In this document: positions 1 through 12,725 of the stretch, piece after piece
Position numbering within the stretch: position 1 is the stretch's first letter
Layout: each line of letters opens with the position of its first letter
Assembly (NCBI RefSeq): GCF_040807025.1
Contig: NC_090944.1
Span: 113,088,238 to 113,152,237 of the forward strand
DNA: 64,000 bases
From: Struthio camelus
Taxonomy: Eukaryota > Chordata > Aves > Struthioniformes > Struthionidae
Reading direction: 5' to 3'
Notes under the pieces: model-generated
Seen by the model: the letters and a program-made list of their open reading frames with translations, nothing else
Told to the model about the DNA's origin: nothing
The model's database searches: none
Translations under genes and position numbers: made by a program

Positions 1-3000
1 TTAAAACCTAAGCATTATGGTTTTTGGTGTTACGGGGAATGAAGTGAGGGGTATTTAATCAGGATAAATAATACCAAAATTGATACACTATACGTACTTT
101 TCCAAGGTGTACTTATTTTCTTAGTACCAATATCTTAAATGCAGCCCTAATCAATAGTATAAGTTTAGCATCTGCAAATATGGAACCACTTCCATAAAGG
201 ATTTTAGAGATTTTACTTTAGACCTGTGCATGTGAGCTTGAGTCAAGTGTTGTGCTGGAGCCAAACTGATGTTTGAACTTGTAGAGCGTCATTGAAGAAG
301 ATAGATAGATCAAAGCTTGAGGGATTGACATTGTCTAAAATGAAATTTTAATTCAGTCATACATTGCAGTTATAACATTTCATGTCAGAAGCCTCAAATT
401 AAGTATATAGCAATAAAATCCATTAATAAATCTGTATCAGTCAAAAAGTTGGCTATGGTTTATTTCTCATCATGATAAGGAGTTTTAAAATTGATGAATG
501 TCTTGTTGATTTTCAAAAAGCCAGGACTGCCAGCACAAGAATTGCGTTAATGAATTACCTAGACAGTACCTGCAACTTTCTGTGTTATAAATGTTTGAAA
601 GGTAGGCTTTCAACGCCAAGGTTAATTGATTTCCAAAGCATGGATTTCAACTTCAGTTAGTATCTAAACGTGACTTAACAAAACTCCACGTATATGGGGA
701 TTAGAGCAATAGAAGTCTCTGGAAATTGGTACACATTTCCAGGATGCTAGAAATACTGAAAACTGTTAACATTTGAAGAGATCAGCCCCCCCAAATATCT
801 ATACTTAAAGACTATTGTAAGATATGTTTGTTTCTTCCTCTCCGTAAAGCATTTACTAGAGATCTTTTTAGCTTGGGACAGCTCTGTCATGACTGTTACC
901 ACCACTGACACGCTGGCACTCGGTGCCGAAACCAGCAGAGCGAAAGGCAGAACAGTAACAGCCCATGGCATGTGCTGGAGCACAGCTGCCCGTTAATGAA
1001 TCCACACAAATAAACCCCTTCAGCAACACTATGAAATGCCTAGGTGTGTTTACTGTCACGGGGAGGGAAGCTCCAGCACAAGCGCACATGTAAAGAAATA
1101 GGAAACTAACAATCTGACTTCCTTACACATTCTTCCAAAGGGTAAATCAACAGGTCACCGGAGACAGCATCTCCTGAATATCTTACCGGCAACAATTCAC
1201 TAACAGATTAGTTGCCTCTGTGTTACGATGATGTGACTTGGATTAGAAACTGTAGGAGGAGACGAAAAGGAAAAAGTTACCAGGAAAGAGAAAAATTCAT
1301 TTTAGAGTGGCATGGTGAAAATCTTTCGTTTATGAAGCCTTATCTAATGCATAAATACGATATGATGTAGTTCTGGAGAAACGCAGTCTCTGCTTTCTGT
1401 TCTGTGTTTTAGACTTCATCGACTATGTTGTGTTTGTAGACAATACATAATTCGCAGGATGTAATAAAGACTTGATACATTTCTAGCACACTGTGACGAG
1501 ATTTGGTGCCTGCACCTGTTGTTTGAAGCCCCACGGAAGATGGGAATTGCATTTTCAAGTATCATTGCTACATACCAGGGGAAGATTCACTCAGAGCAGC
1601 ACCTAGAAGGGAGTGCGTTCGGAAGAGACCTGCGTCTGAGTACATAAAACAATGCCATCTGCTCAAGTGAAAGATTGATATTTAATCCAATACAAAGCTT
1701 TTATCTTAAAAAAATATTTTAATTGCAATCATCCCAGTACCTGTGAATGGTAAGAAGCCTATAAAGATCATGTTGAGCAATGTTGCCTGTATCACAAAAT
1801 AGCTTAAATCTGGGACAGTGTTTCCACAAGTAATGTAAAAGAAACCTTTTAGTAACACAGTAAATGAAGGTCAGATTCAGGTATGAATAACTATATTATT
1901 CCGGGGAACTGTAATGATACTTTCAGCTATTTGGTGCCATTTAATTACAAGAAGGGCTATGTAGAATAACATAACTGAGCACAACTTTTTTAACAAAAAA
2001 AGATTGAACTTAGGAGGGTTTCTGTAGGCACCCTATAACTATGCTCTTCACAATAGACTTGCACTTAGGTTAGGAAGGCACTGTCTCTCCTGGAACACAA
2101 GAAAGCATTGGTATTTTTGGAGATTCTCGTTCTATATGCAAAAACACCTGTCATCTTATGGTGATTTAGCAGCTGCATTTGCTATTCTACCTATCTAATT
2201 CTGATCGCATCTCTGGCCTGTGTTTTCCAGCAGGCAGCAGCTCCTTTCTCCACTGCCATGACCAATGACGCTACAGAAAACATGAAGAGAGGAAAACAGA
2301 GGAGCAAATGGGAGCAGGATGGCAAGTGGGCACCTGGGCAGGCCCCGGGCGAAGGGACTCGCTCTGACCCCGACGCCGTCCCCGCGCACCCGTTGGGCGC
2401 TGCAGCCCTCCGCTCCTTCTTGTCTGCAGCCGCTGGCTGCAGCCTCTGCCTCGTGCCAAGGATTTCCGCGCGGTGTTGTGAATGTGTAAGCGTAAGGCAG
2501 GAAGGAAGAAGCCCCAGGAAGGAAGGGTGTCGGCAGGAAAGTGATTGTGCATCAAAGACAAGTAGGTTGGGGGAGAGGGGTGGATTTTTTTCGTGTCCCC
2601 AAAACAGTTTTGAGTGGCTTTGGAGGTGGGGACAGGGTATCTGTCCTGTTAGGGAATTAGAGGAAGAGATTCCTGAAAAGGAATTCTACCATACCTGGAG
2701 AACTGGCGCTTTAAAACGTTGATTTAAATATTGCACGACTCACTTGTGGTGTACGGATACCTTTCTAACATCACGTTATAAACCCTGTTATCTCTTGCCG
2801 TAGAGTGGTAATCAGAAGCTCCTTATGCAAGTCATTTTACAAATGTTACATGTTTTCTTAGGCCTGTAGCCCTTGAGCACTCTTGTGCTCTATGGAAAGT
2901 TTTCCATTAGGAAAATATTTACAATCTTAATTCTAATATAATTAAGTACTTTGCCTGGGAATTTTCATGGTCACTAATTGGGTTAATACTGATCATTAGA

Positions 3001-3665
3001 ACACAAACATAATTAATGTCCCATAGTATTAAAATTAATCACACATTTAAAGCTAAATTAAGTCAACAGTGAGAATGAACAGTGCCTACATTTCTGATCA
3101 CCCTGCGTCAGCGTTTCCCAAAGAAAACCTCCACCTAAATAATGCAGATGGATTGTCTGTGTGTTTCAATAACCATCAATTTGTAATGCACCAATTAGAG
3201 GGTAAAGAAGACGCAGCGCTGACATTCTGCAAGATGCTGGGGGATCACTTCATCTCTCCTGAGGTGCAGAGGGAATTTGTTTTCACTTGTATGCTTTTGG
3301 TTCTTCTTTGCTGAGCAGAAGGAAGTAAGGGATCCCGACGAGCGAACCCCGCTTCGTTGTGCTCAGCAGAAGAGGTCCTCTGTGTCTGCTGGTGTCCTCG
3401 GGCCATTCAGGCAGGAGTGGGGAGATAACACTTCCAGAGAGCACCTTGCGCACCTGGAGTGTGCTGCTGCCTGGGCAGCCCTCCCTGCAGGGTCACTCTG
3501 GAGTTTCCATAACAAGACAGCAATGAGAAAATTGGTGTCCTCTCCCGCAGACTCGCAAACTGCCTGCTCCCCAGGCCTCGCTGCAGAGTTTGGATCTTGG
3601 GTTATTTTTACTAGCGGTGTCAGATGGATATGTCCAGTGGTGCAGCTGGGCAAAGAGGACCAGCA
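1..3665. other. Intergenic, no gene recognised
   Basis: AT-rich DNA with only short, unconvincing open frames. A GC-richer pocket around 2335-2480 carries an open frame of about 154 codons (2258-2722), but it has low-complexity composition, no recognisable domain and no clear splice context, so I do not call it a gene. No RNA gene or young repeat is visible here. Confidence 0.6.
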
Positions 3666-3712
3666 AACCTGAATAGTGTTGAACTCTAGAAAAACCTGAA
3701 TAGCGTTGAACT
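3666..3712 (+). repeat. Two-copy 20-bp direct repeat at CR1 5' edge
   Basis: The 20-mer beginning AACCTGAATAG is present at 3666-3685 and again at 3693-3712 with one mismatch (T versus C), separated by 7 bases. The second copy abuts the apparent 5' end of the CR1 insertion. It may be a local duplication made during integration or ordinary replication slippage; the sequence alone cannot decide. Confidence 0.75.
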
Positions 3713-5092
3713 GCCCTCCTCCAAGAGGGAGCCAGGAAACTACAGGCCTGTCAGCCTCACCTCCATCCCTGGAAAGGTGATGGAACAGCTCCTCCTGGAG
3801 GTCCTCACTAAGCACCTGGAGGACAAGAAGGTGATCAGGAGTAGTCAGCATGGATTCACCAAAGGGAAATCGTGCTTGACCAATCTGATAGCCTTCTATG
3901 ATGGAACGACTGGCTGGGTAGATGAGGGGAGAGCAGTGGATGTTGTCTACCTGGACTTCAGCAAGGCTTTTGACACTGTCTCCCATCACATCCTCCTAGG
4001 CAAGCTCAGGAAGTGTGGGTTAGACTGGACAGTGAGGTGGACTGAGAACTGGCTGGATGGCCGAGCTCAGAGGGTTGTGGTGAATGGCGCAGAGTCCAGT
4101 TGGAGGCCTGTGGCTAGTGGTGCCCCCCAGGGGTCAGTCCTGGGTCCAGTCTTGTTCAATGTATTCATCAATGACCTGGAGGAAGGGACAGAGTGCACCC
4201 TCAGCAAGTTTGCGGATGATACTAAACTGGGGGGAGAGGCTGACACACCAGAAGACTGTGCTGCCATTGAGAGGGACCTGGACAGGCTGGAGAGGTGGGC
4301 GGAGAGAAACCTCCTGAAGTTCCACAAAGGCAAGTGCAAGGTCCTGCACCTAGGCAGGAATAATCCCATGCACCAGGACAGGCTGGGGGTTGACCTGCTG
4401 GAAAGCAGCTCTGCAGAGAAGGACCTGGGCGTGCTGGTGGACAACAAGTTAAACATGAGCCAGCAATGTGCCCTTGTGGCCAGGAAGGCCAATGGTCTCC
4501 TGGGGTGCATTAGGCAGAGTGTTGCCAGCAGGTCGAGGGAGGTGATCCTGCCCCTCTCCTCAGCCCTGGTGAGGCCTCACCTGGAGTCCTGTGTCCAGTT
4601 CTGGGCTCCCCAGTACAAGAGAGACATGGCGCTACTGGAGAGAGTCCAGCGGAGGGCTACCAAGATGATTAGAGGGCTGGAGCACCTCTCCTCTGAAGAA
4701 AGACTGCAAGAGCTGGGCCTGTTCAGCCTGGAGAAGAGAAGATTGAGAGGGGATCTCATCAACGTGTACAAGTATCTGAAGGGGGAGTGTCAAGAGGATG
4801 AGGCCAGCCTCTTCTCCGTGGTGCCCAGCAACAGGACAAGAGGCAACGGGCACAAACTGAACCACAGGAAGTTCTGTCTGAACCTGAGGAAAAACTTCTT
4901 TCCTGTGAGGGTGACAGAGCATTGGAACAGGTTGCCCAGAGAGGTGGTGGAGTCTCCTTCCCTGGAGATATTCAAAACCCGTCTGGATGTGATCCTGGGC
5001 AATATGCTCTAGGTGACCCTGCTTGAGCAGGGAGGTTGGACTAGATGATCTCCAGAGCTCCCTTCCAACCTCAACCATTCTGTGATTCTGTG
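3713..5092 (+). mobile_element. CR1-type LINE, 5'-truncated, with intact 3' end
   Basis: This is a non-LTR retrotransposon fragment of about 1.4 kb. Its 3' end shows the usual CR1 layout: the end of ORF2 with stop TAG at 5010-5012, a short 3' UTR, then two tandem copies of ATTCTGTG (5077-5084 and 5085-5092). CR1 has this octamer tail instead of poly(A). The 5' end is truncated inside the reverse transcriptase region, as most CR1 copies are; the exact boundary near 3713 is uncertain by about 10-20 bases. Recognition rests on the RT motifs and the 3' tail. Confidence 0.95.
3732..5012 (+). pseudogene. CR1 ORF2 remnant: reverse transcriptase to C-terminus
   Basis: This is the C-terminal part of the CR1 ORF2 protein, the polymerase that copies LINE RNA into the genome. 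The frame is open from inside the RT domain (NYRPVSLTS just upstream of 3777) to the natural stop. Numbering from the GTG at 3777, the catalytic motif A is YLDFSKAFD with Asp about residue 60, the [10 protein letters not shown] motif lies at 115-124, and the FADD motif has its Asp pair at 147-148. The region after that matches the usual CR1 thumb and C-terminal part. The N-terminal endonuclease and the start of RT are missing, so it cannot act on its own. There is no frameshift or stop over more than 400 codons, which suggests a fairly recent insertion. Confidence 0.93.
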
Positions 5093-8000
5093 ATCTTTCT
5101 GTTCCCTTAGCTTCACAGGACTGGGACAAGAGGCAAGAACTCAAAATCCGTAGCTTCCTCAGGACTTCGCTGGTAGGAACTGGCATGAGAAAAGCTTTAG
5201 GCAACCTTCTTTGCGCATAAACCTCATCATGTCGTTCTTTTCATTGGAGGTGGTGAATTAGCTCACTGGACTTAATGGGAAGTGTAATTAGGGTGAACCT
5301 GAACTCAGATAATCAATAAACTATTAAACAGCTATTAGCATGTCCCATCTTTTCCTATTGGAGAAATGCAAATATATATATCGTCACATCAATTCAAGCG
5401 AACGCTTACTGGACGCTGATCACGGTTACTGCAGTTCTCTGCTCAAAATCTCATAAAAACTCTCTCCACTGATTTCCATGACAAGAGCCCCAGAGGCCTG
5501 AGAGTTTTGTTTTTTTTTTTCTCCCATTATAAACTGCAGCCTTTGTGATAACATCTGTTAACAGGAGTAGAAATATATGTATTTCTATATATATATTTCT
5601 AATATATATTTCTGCCAATAGAAATATGTATTAGAAATGAAGACATATGCATTCCGCATTTGCAAAATAGATTCACCTTCAGTGATGTAAAATGGAATAT
5701 ATCCAGAATTAAAACTCTATATACTTTTTCATATTATAATGATCCCTTCATGCTCCTTTTCAAGATTCAAAATTATAAGGAGCTTTGAACGAACAAGATA
5801 TTTTGGCCTACTTTCTAAAAGCGCCCCACTCTCTGAAAAATATGCAATATTAGAAGGAACTGAAGCGAAATGTAGCAGTAGATAAACCTTTTGCGAATGG
5901 ACTCCCCTTTCTAAGTACTGGGAAACTATATATTTGTGAACTTTCTCTTCCCAAGCCATAAAACGGTCCCAGAATAGCAGTTTCCTTCTGCTTGCCAGGC
6001 CTTGAAATTTACTCTATAAAGCTACATCATAGATGGTTCAAAGGAAAGCAATATGTTAGGACACTATATTGTTTCATGTATATACATAAATTACCTCCAA
6101 CAAGAACTGAGTATCAGGTAAATATAACCCATAATCTTTTTCCTTTTGGAGTTAAAAATATGCCAGTTTTAGAAATTTTGTAAAATATTGATGCAAAGAT
6201 AAAATTCAGGAGATAGATCGATCTAATCCATGACAATATTAACATGAAGCAGCCCTTGATTTTGAGAGCACTGTCACAATGTATTGAGAGTGTGGTTTGA
6301 TTTGTCTTTTTAAAATCACATTTCTTTGGATGTAGATTAAATTTCTTTTCTCAGTATTTATTCTTGTGCCACCTGTTTCTAAAACAGAAACTGGAGAGAC
6401 TGTGATAAAAGAATCAAGAAGTTATTTAATTTCCCTGCAGCTTCTGTTATTGCGTTCGTGTCCTTTGTTGAACCGCGATTCTGCGACTCCTCACAGCCAG
6501 ACTCCGCGGCGAGCAGAAGTGGATACTTCTGTGCCTACTATGGCAACTGTACCTTCAAGGGCAGTGGAAAAACTCTGACATCTCGAAGTTGTGTCATAGC
6601 AAATACACTGATTATTTCTCTTCATTCATATTAATAGACTGTGTTCCTGGAGTTTAATTCTGTCCACTGTCCCAAGCAAAACGGAGTGCATTTAGCAGAG
6701 GTATACTCTGTTAGTCATAAAGCGCCCACGACCTTTCCCAGAAAGGGAAAATTGCCGAAAATTAATGTAAGCCCCCTCCCAGGGATGCAACGGCAGCCTT
6801 TCACATGCAATAGCTCCTGCAGCAGCTTTGCTTCCTGAGAGGGGTTTTGCCAGGGGAATGACACTGGCATGGATTCATCAGCCGTCCGCCTACGCTTGCC
6901 TCCTACAGGCTCTTTTGCGCTGTCACCATGGCTCAGTGCAGGAGCACAGCATCACAGGCCAGGCCTGGGCAGGCGCTGCTGAGGAGGCTTCCCAAGAGCT
7001 GGTCTCCGGCTGTCCCCAGGCAGCAGAACCTGTTTCTTTGGGCAGAACATAAGCCTTCTGGGATAATGCTTTTGAGAGCTTGAAAGTCAGATCCTTTGAA
7101 ATTTTTTGCTTTATGATCTTAATTTATGCACACATGAAAGTGAAGCATGTTTTTTTTTCCTTTCTCTCCTTATCTCTGTCCTAGCCAAAACATCCAAAAA
7201 TGTCAATCTTTTCCTACAATTTTTTAGAATTGTTTTTAAAAATGAGAAAATAAGATAAACCAAGAACACTATAAACTGTTTTGAAACAAGCCATAAGATT
7301 TATTTTTTCTTTCCTCTATCAGATGTATAAGGCATATCTGTTTTGATATATCTGTCTAAAAACCGTTGACTTGTCTAGCATCACATGAGTAGTGTGTGCT
7401 AGTGCTGATGCTAAAATGCAGTTCTCTGATGCCTAAGTCCAGTTCTTTAACAAGAAAGATATTATTTCTCTTCCTACAGCTCCTTGTTTCTCATGCAGCA
7501 GCTCTTACAGTTTCTAAAACAGAGGATATGAGTTTTACAGAGAAGTTAATGAAATAGCACTGATTCTGATTGAAGAGCTCTGTCTAGTTTGTGTTCTGAA
7601 TCAGGGACGGCTCCAGTGAAAGCAAACATGTACCAGGGAAATAAGGAGTCATTTCCCATGTGTTTCAGTGTCTTTGTTTTTTTCGGGATAGTTTGGGCAC
7701 ATGGGATGAAACGTGCTGACACCTCAGGAGCAAACTCCCAGATTCTGCAGCATCTGTGGAAACAGTAATTTCCTGTGGCTTCCACAGGGGACAGCAAAAG
7801 ATGTGTTTGATTTAGATTTGTCCTTTGACTTGTTATAAACCTCTGTGCTGAGCCAGAAAAGTGGTAGAGGCTCTGCATCAGGGGAAAGGTAAGAGTTAAT
7901 AGGTTAACGTTACTGAAACAATCTTTTCCCCGAAGCACACTCTCACAAATAACAAAAAAAGTTTGTCTAAACTTTCCAGAATGTTAGTCTTAAAGCTGAG

Positions 8001-8844
8001 AGCAGAGGTGGGAAGTGTTGGGCAGACGTTTCAAACTTGCCAACTCTATAAGCAATTGAAAATAAGATGTAATGGGAAAAGTTGGGCAACTATAGTAATA
8101 AAGTGCTAAAAGGACCACCGCATTAGAGTTATTACTGAAAAAGACATATGGTCATTCTTAGACAGTGATGAGAAATGTTTACTTATTTCCTTTCCAGAAG
8201 CAGAAACTTTTTAAAATGTTTGGTGCATAACCTGCATGTTATGGCTCTGTGTATTTTTTTTTATACATTGATGCATTTATCACTGGAGTCACTCAGGACT
8301 GTTCTCTGCCTACTGAACATCAGCACGATTTCATTTACTTTCTGTTCTTTCACGTACTGCTGGCTTACTGCTGGACTTGATGGAGTGGACTTGATGTCTG
8401 ACCATTAACTCTGAAGATAAGTGACATTCATTTAGCTGATTGGACAGGGCTGATATGGATGTAATATGCTGGCATGAAGCAAATGTAGACTATATTTTGG
8501 GGCAAAACTTTTGAGTGAGGCTTGTACAGTGTGGATCTTGTTTTGCGTAAAGATGTGTTATCTCTACCCTCTTTGGCCTTAGTTATATTACACGGACACA
8601 TAATTCTGCTAAATTTCCCCAGTACAAATAATACCTGCAAACAAGGTATAGAGTAATAGCATAATAAATGCTAATTCACTCCAAGAGGTTCAACTGTTGA
8701 AACTGTAAATCTCTCCCTCTCGAAATAAATGAAAGTATTTTTCTGGATAAACAGGATGCTTTATCCACAGATTACAGCTGAAGTATCGGTCTCTAAGCTG
8801 TGTCCAAAGGTAGCTAGCTATCAATTCAAAGTAACTGAATCAGA
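5093..8844. other. Intergenic, no gene recognised
   Basis: AT-rich sequence with scattered A/T runs and an (AT)-rich patch near 5570-5640. The short open frames present (up to about 130 codons on the minus strand at 7546-7938) have no recognisable motif and no supporting splice context. Confidence 0.55.
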
Positions 8845-8920
8845 TTGCTCACGGTCATACAGCAAGTTAGTGGCAGTAGTGGGAATACCAAGACTCCAAT
8901 CTTGTGCTCAGATCACAATC
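8845..8920 (-). repeat. MIR-like SINE fossil (minus strand)
   Basis: The segment reading TTGCTCACGGTCATACAGCA, followed by AGTTAGTGGCAGTAGTGGGA, resembles the reverse complement of the tRNA-related and core part of mammalian-wide interspersed repeats (usual wording: caaggtcacacagctagtaagtggcagagccgggattcg). The copy is strongly diverged and short. The call comes from remembered consensus and needs a repeat-library check. Confidence 0.55.
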
Positions 8921-10659
8921 GTCTTGTTTATATGGCTCTATTTTCTGAAAGGTTTTTTTTTTTTTAATCTGATACTTGTAAATTAAGTTGCTAGATGTAA
9001 CCACAAAGGTATTTCTCTCCGATTCTGGCTCACAACCAAGCACATTTTTATTTTTGCAATAGGACAGCCTGTTCTTCTCATTCCAACGAGAAGTTAATTG
9101 TGAGTGGCAGGAGGATATGTCGTGATTTCATTTTGCCTGGTTGTCCTCTACCGTATTAGTAGCACAAAAAGCAATTAGTTCCATAATCCTTGTTTGGTGC
9201 CACTCCATTGACTTCAGTGTGCTGTAATTTTAGTATGCTGGTAAAACTAAGCAGGATAGTTCTACAAAGCTGGTCACCAATGGGAATAGATAATCCCAAT
9301 GGGCATTGCTAAAACTGAAGAAGGATGAAGAGAAAAAAATCAGTGTTTATGCTTCCATAGAAATGTGAGATTTGGAAAAACAGTGCATTTGTTATGTTTA
9401 GTTTCTTTGTCAAAAAATTCTTTGTGGTCTGTCCGTGTTAAGGTTTTAATCATCCCATTAACTGGATACTACGGAAAGTGCATAAAACAAGAAATATATT
9501 GCCTGTTCCCTGAGTACCTAAGCAATAACTGCAGCTGAATCTATTTAGATGGGATATTAAACAGGCAATAGATTCTAATCACTAATCTAGCCGTAGACTA
9601 GCGATTAAGACAGGAAAAGCATACATTGGTTAACAGCATGCTCTTTATTGATTGAAAGCATGTGTGAGTGAGTGGCCTGTGAATCATCTAAAGTGTTTTT
9701 ATCATGCACCCTAGCTACAAACTATTTTTTTCATCAAATGACAATATTTTGTAGTTGATCATCCATCATGTTGTCAGAGCGTAAGCTCGAGGCTCTGTTT
9801 GTTGTGCTATAACGGTAACAAAAAGGTTCCACTTTAATGTTGGCTGTCTAGACTTAGGTAGATTTGCCTTAACTGTAAGAATTGTTGTCTCTCTATACCG
9901 AGGAAAAGATCTAGCAGTAGTACTCGTTTGGGTGGACATAATGAATGCACTGGTCTGCTAGATGCACTATGCTGGGTTTCTATTTTTTTCTAATAGCAGT
10001 GTTAACACACAGCTGAGTGACAGTGTTTTCTTGCAACATCAAGCCCCACAGGCTATCTACTCTTAGAATTTGTCTATTAATTCATTTAATGTAAATTCAT
10101 GACCTCCTTTAAGTTCATTAATTCAGCTTGTATATTAATTCACAGTTCATGAAATGTGAATCTTTTCAACTGATTTTTAATAGCAATATGAATAGGCACC
10201 TGTTTCAATTTCAAACCATTTTTTTAGGCTACTGATGTGTAATGGTAAAACCAATGCACTTTTCATAAAAAAATATTAAACCAGTGGAACTCAGCCACCG
10301 GAGAAGCACTACCTAAGGTGAAAATAAATTCCCTAATCAAAGCAACATTTCCATAGAGAGAATGGTCAAAGACAAATTGTTTTATGACGATGTCTTCTTC
10401 TAGGTTATGAATTGACTGGTATCAGTGTCATTGTGTTATCCATATCCTGAGTGGCACAGACAAATCTGTCCTGGGTCCCTGTACCCAGCATAATTCTGCA
10501 ACCTGTTTCCAGCTGGCTTTTCCCCCTTAACTACCTCTTTGTACCCAAAGGCAAGCAGTTTGTTGCCCAATGGCAAACAACATATACCAATAAATGCCAC
10601 AAATACACATTCTGATGCCTGGTCTTATTTTATTCAGCAGTGTACTTACAGCATCTATG
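8921..10659. other. Intergenic, nothing recognised
   Basis: AT-rich DNA without long open frames or recognisable repeats. Confidence 0.55.
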
Positions 10660-10740
10660 TCACCGTTATTTATCTGTAAAATAAAAGAAATTGTGTTTCC
10701 CTACCTTGCAATAGTATTGTGAAGATAGTAAACTATAGAA
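10660..10740 (+). repeat. MIR-like SINE fossil, 3' half (plus strand)
   Basis: The run TTTATCTGTAAAATAAAAGA, then CCTACCTTGCAATAGTATTG and TGAAGATAGTAAA, resembles the MIR 3' part (catctgtaaaatggggataataatagtacctacctcatagggttgttgtgaggatt). It is diverged and is a low-to-moderate confidence call based on pattern memory. Confidence 0.5.
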
Positions 10741-12497
10741 TACGGCAGATATAATATAAAATTAGTGTAAATTATGTGACATTTTCTCCTGCAGTTGCTA
10801 CTGATATTTAAGGTTCAATTTATATTTGAGATATACCTATTCACATAATTTTCCCATTTGATTTAATTTCTTATTGACATTTTTAATCTGGACAACATGG
10901 TTCAACATTTCTCAAATAATTTGCCACATAATTCTTTCCTAGTGGTTTTTTTTTATTATTTAATAAAGTTAAGTCTTCCCAGACACAAAACCCTAGATAG
11001 TCAATGTTGTCTTTCAGGATGGCCATCATTTCTGCTTCTTTTTTTGCAACTAATGAAAAAGGTACGGAAATGCTGATGAAAACAACTCCTCCTGCATATA
11101 GTTTAGGATATACACAACTGAATTTATGTAGATGGCCTAGTCATTTACTATTTTAATGACAGTAAATGCTAACTATGAGATAAAAAAATGAAACAATTAT
11201 ACAGTACTAAGAAATTAATAAAATTTGACAGTAATCAAAAAGCTTCATAGTATGTCTACAGTTACTGCAAGTTGAAGCCGCTCTTAATGAGATTTTAACC
11301 AAAGGATCTTGATTTCTCTTGGACTAAAATATTCTATTATGCTACAAATGATTAATCAGGTAAGTATCTCATTAAATAATTTAAAGAGGAAGGGCCAGAT
11401 TCTTCCCTAAATCACAGTGATACAGTTCCAGTGGAGTACTTTTCTCTTTTGGAGAGTCAGACAATCTGCAGTTGGAAGAATATCAAAGCTGAGGCTTGGG
11501 AAAGGGTTCAAATGAAATGCAAAGCCAAAGAATGACCTTCCAAAGACAGCAAACGCGTGTAGAGGAGAAGGAGCGAAACACAAAGATGATAACCAGCAAC
11601 AAGGACCAATGACTTTGGGAGGGCTGGCAAAGGAAACGGTGGTAGGGAATGCAGCTTTCACTTGGACCACCTCTCGAAATGAAAACAAAAATTCTGGGAG
11701 CCAACAAGGACTGCCAGGGCAGAGCACTTGTGCAGATTGAAATCAGTAGTGGAGAGATTCCAGCTAGGGGTAACACGTAGCTGGAAAGAATGAAAAAGAA
11801 GCTTAGTGCTGGTAAGGGACAAAGAAGGTGAAAAGTTAGAAAGCACCATTTTAGACAGCTCTTGCTTCGTAGTTTTATCAAATATGGTGACAAAGTATCA
11901 GCACAGTAACTAGTTTTTAGGATCATTTTTTAGGTTTCATAGTGGAGCTTTGAATATTTTTCCCATTTCCCTTGAATTTTCCATTACATTTTCACCAGAG
12001 GCACTTGTTTATTTGCCTCTCTCAGAAAAGATGTGAATACTAGATGGACACTTAATAAATCTGAAAATTAATCATCTTTTTCTTCAGTATGTCTATTTCA
12101 GGCTTTTTAAAGAGCAGAGAAGTAAAAATGCAGCTTTTTGTGAAAGCCATTTAGATTGCTAATGTAAATTTAGGCCAGATTCAAACTCATATCAAGCAGA
12201 AATACGAATTTTAAAGCTATAAAGCTAACGCCTGACAGTAGTCCTCATCCTATGTTTTACATGCACTACAAACACACCTCATCCGTTCCCCTACTAAATC
12301 AATCCCACTTTAGTACCATCACAATACAGCCCTGGCAGTTCTGCTTCATGCCAGCATCCCTGGGGGGGGATCATGTTTACTTGTCTGCTGCGCAAGGGTT
12401 GGACTTACTTCCCTACAGGCAGCATCTCCAGTTAAACACACGTTTGCAATATCAGGCTTCGTTGTTATTGTAATGGGGTATCAGTAGGATCAAAGGA
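10741..12497. other. Intergenic, nothing recognised
   Basis: AT-rich. Overlapping minus-strand open frames at 11407-11926 reach 147 codons, but they are hydrophobic and compositionally biased and show no domain, so they are treated as chance. Confidence 0.5.
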
Positions 12498-12725
12498 CAA
12501 CTCAGGCTGGAAGGGACCTCAGGAGGTCTCTGGTTAAACCATCTGTGCAAACCAGGCTCAGCTGTGAGGCCAGACCTGGTTGCTCAGGGCTTTATCCAGG
12601 TGGGTCTTGAAAACCTCCAAGGACATAGACTGCACAGCTGCTCTGGACAACCTGCTCCACTGCATGACTGCCTTCCTAGGCAAAAAGTCTTCTGTTATAG
12701 CCAGCTGAAGGCCCTAGCCCAACAG
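12498..12725 (-). mobile_element. Old CR1 3' fragment (minus strand)
   Basis: Read on the plus strand, this contains the reverse complement of the CR1 3' region: CTGGAAGGGACCTCAGGAGG, then a CCAGGTGGGTCTTGAAAACC segment (the end of ORF2) and a GACAACCTGCTCCACTGCAT segment. Each matches the corresponding antisense wording of the CR1 at 3713-5092, but with many differences and indels and without a clean octamer tail. It is therefore an older insertion than the intact-frame copy. Confidence 0.85.

Noticed and set aside
2258..2722. Plus-strand frame of 154 codons in a GC-rich pocket
   Set aside because: Biased composition, overlapping open frame on the other strand, no domain and no splice support.
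3363..3989. Minus-strand frame of 208 codons overlapping the CR1 5' edge
   Set aside because: It spans the insertion boundary between unrelated sequences and lies antisense to the real RT frame, so it is a shadow.
4067..5204. Minus-strand frames of 147 and 190 codons within CR1
   Set aside because: They are antisense shadows of the intact CR1 ORF2 frame.
11407..11926. Overlapping minus-strand hydrophobic frames
   Set aside because: Three overlapping frames with similar openness point to base composition; no signal peptide plus domain layout that I recognise.
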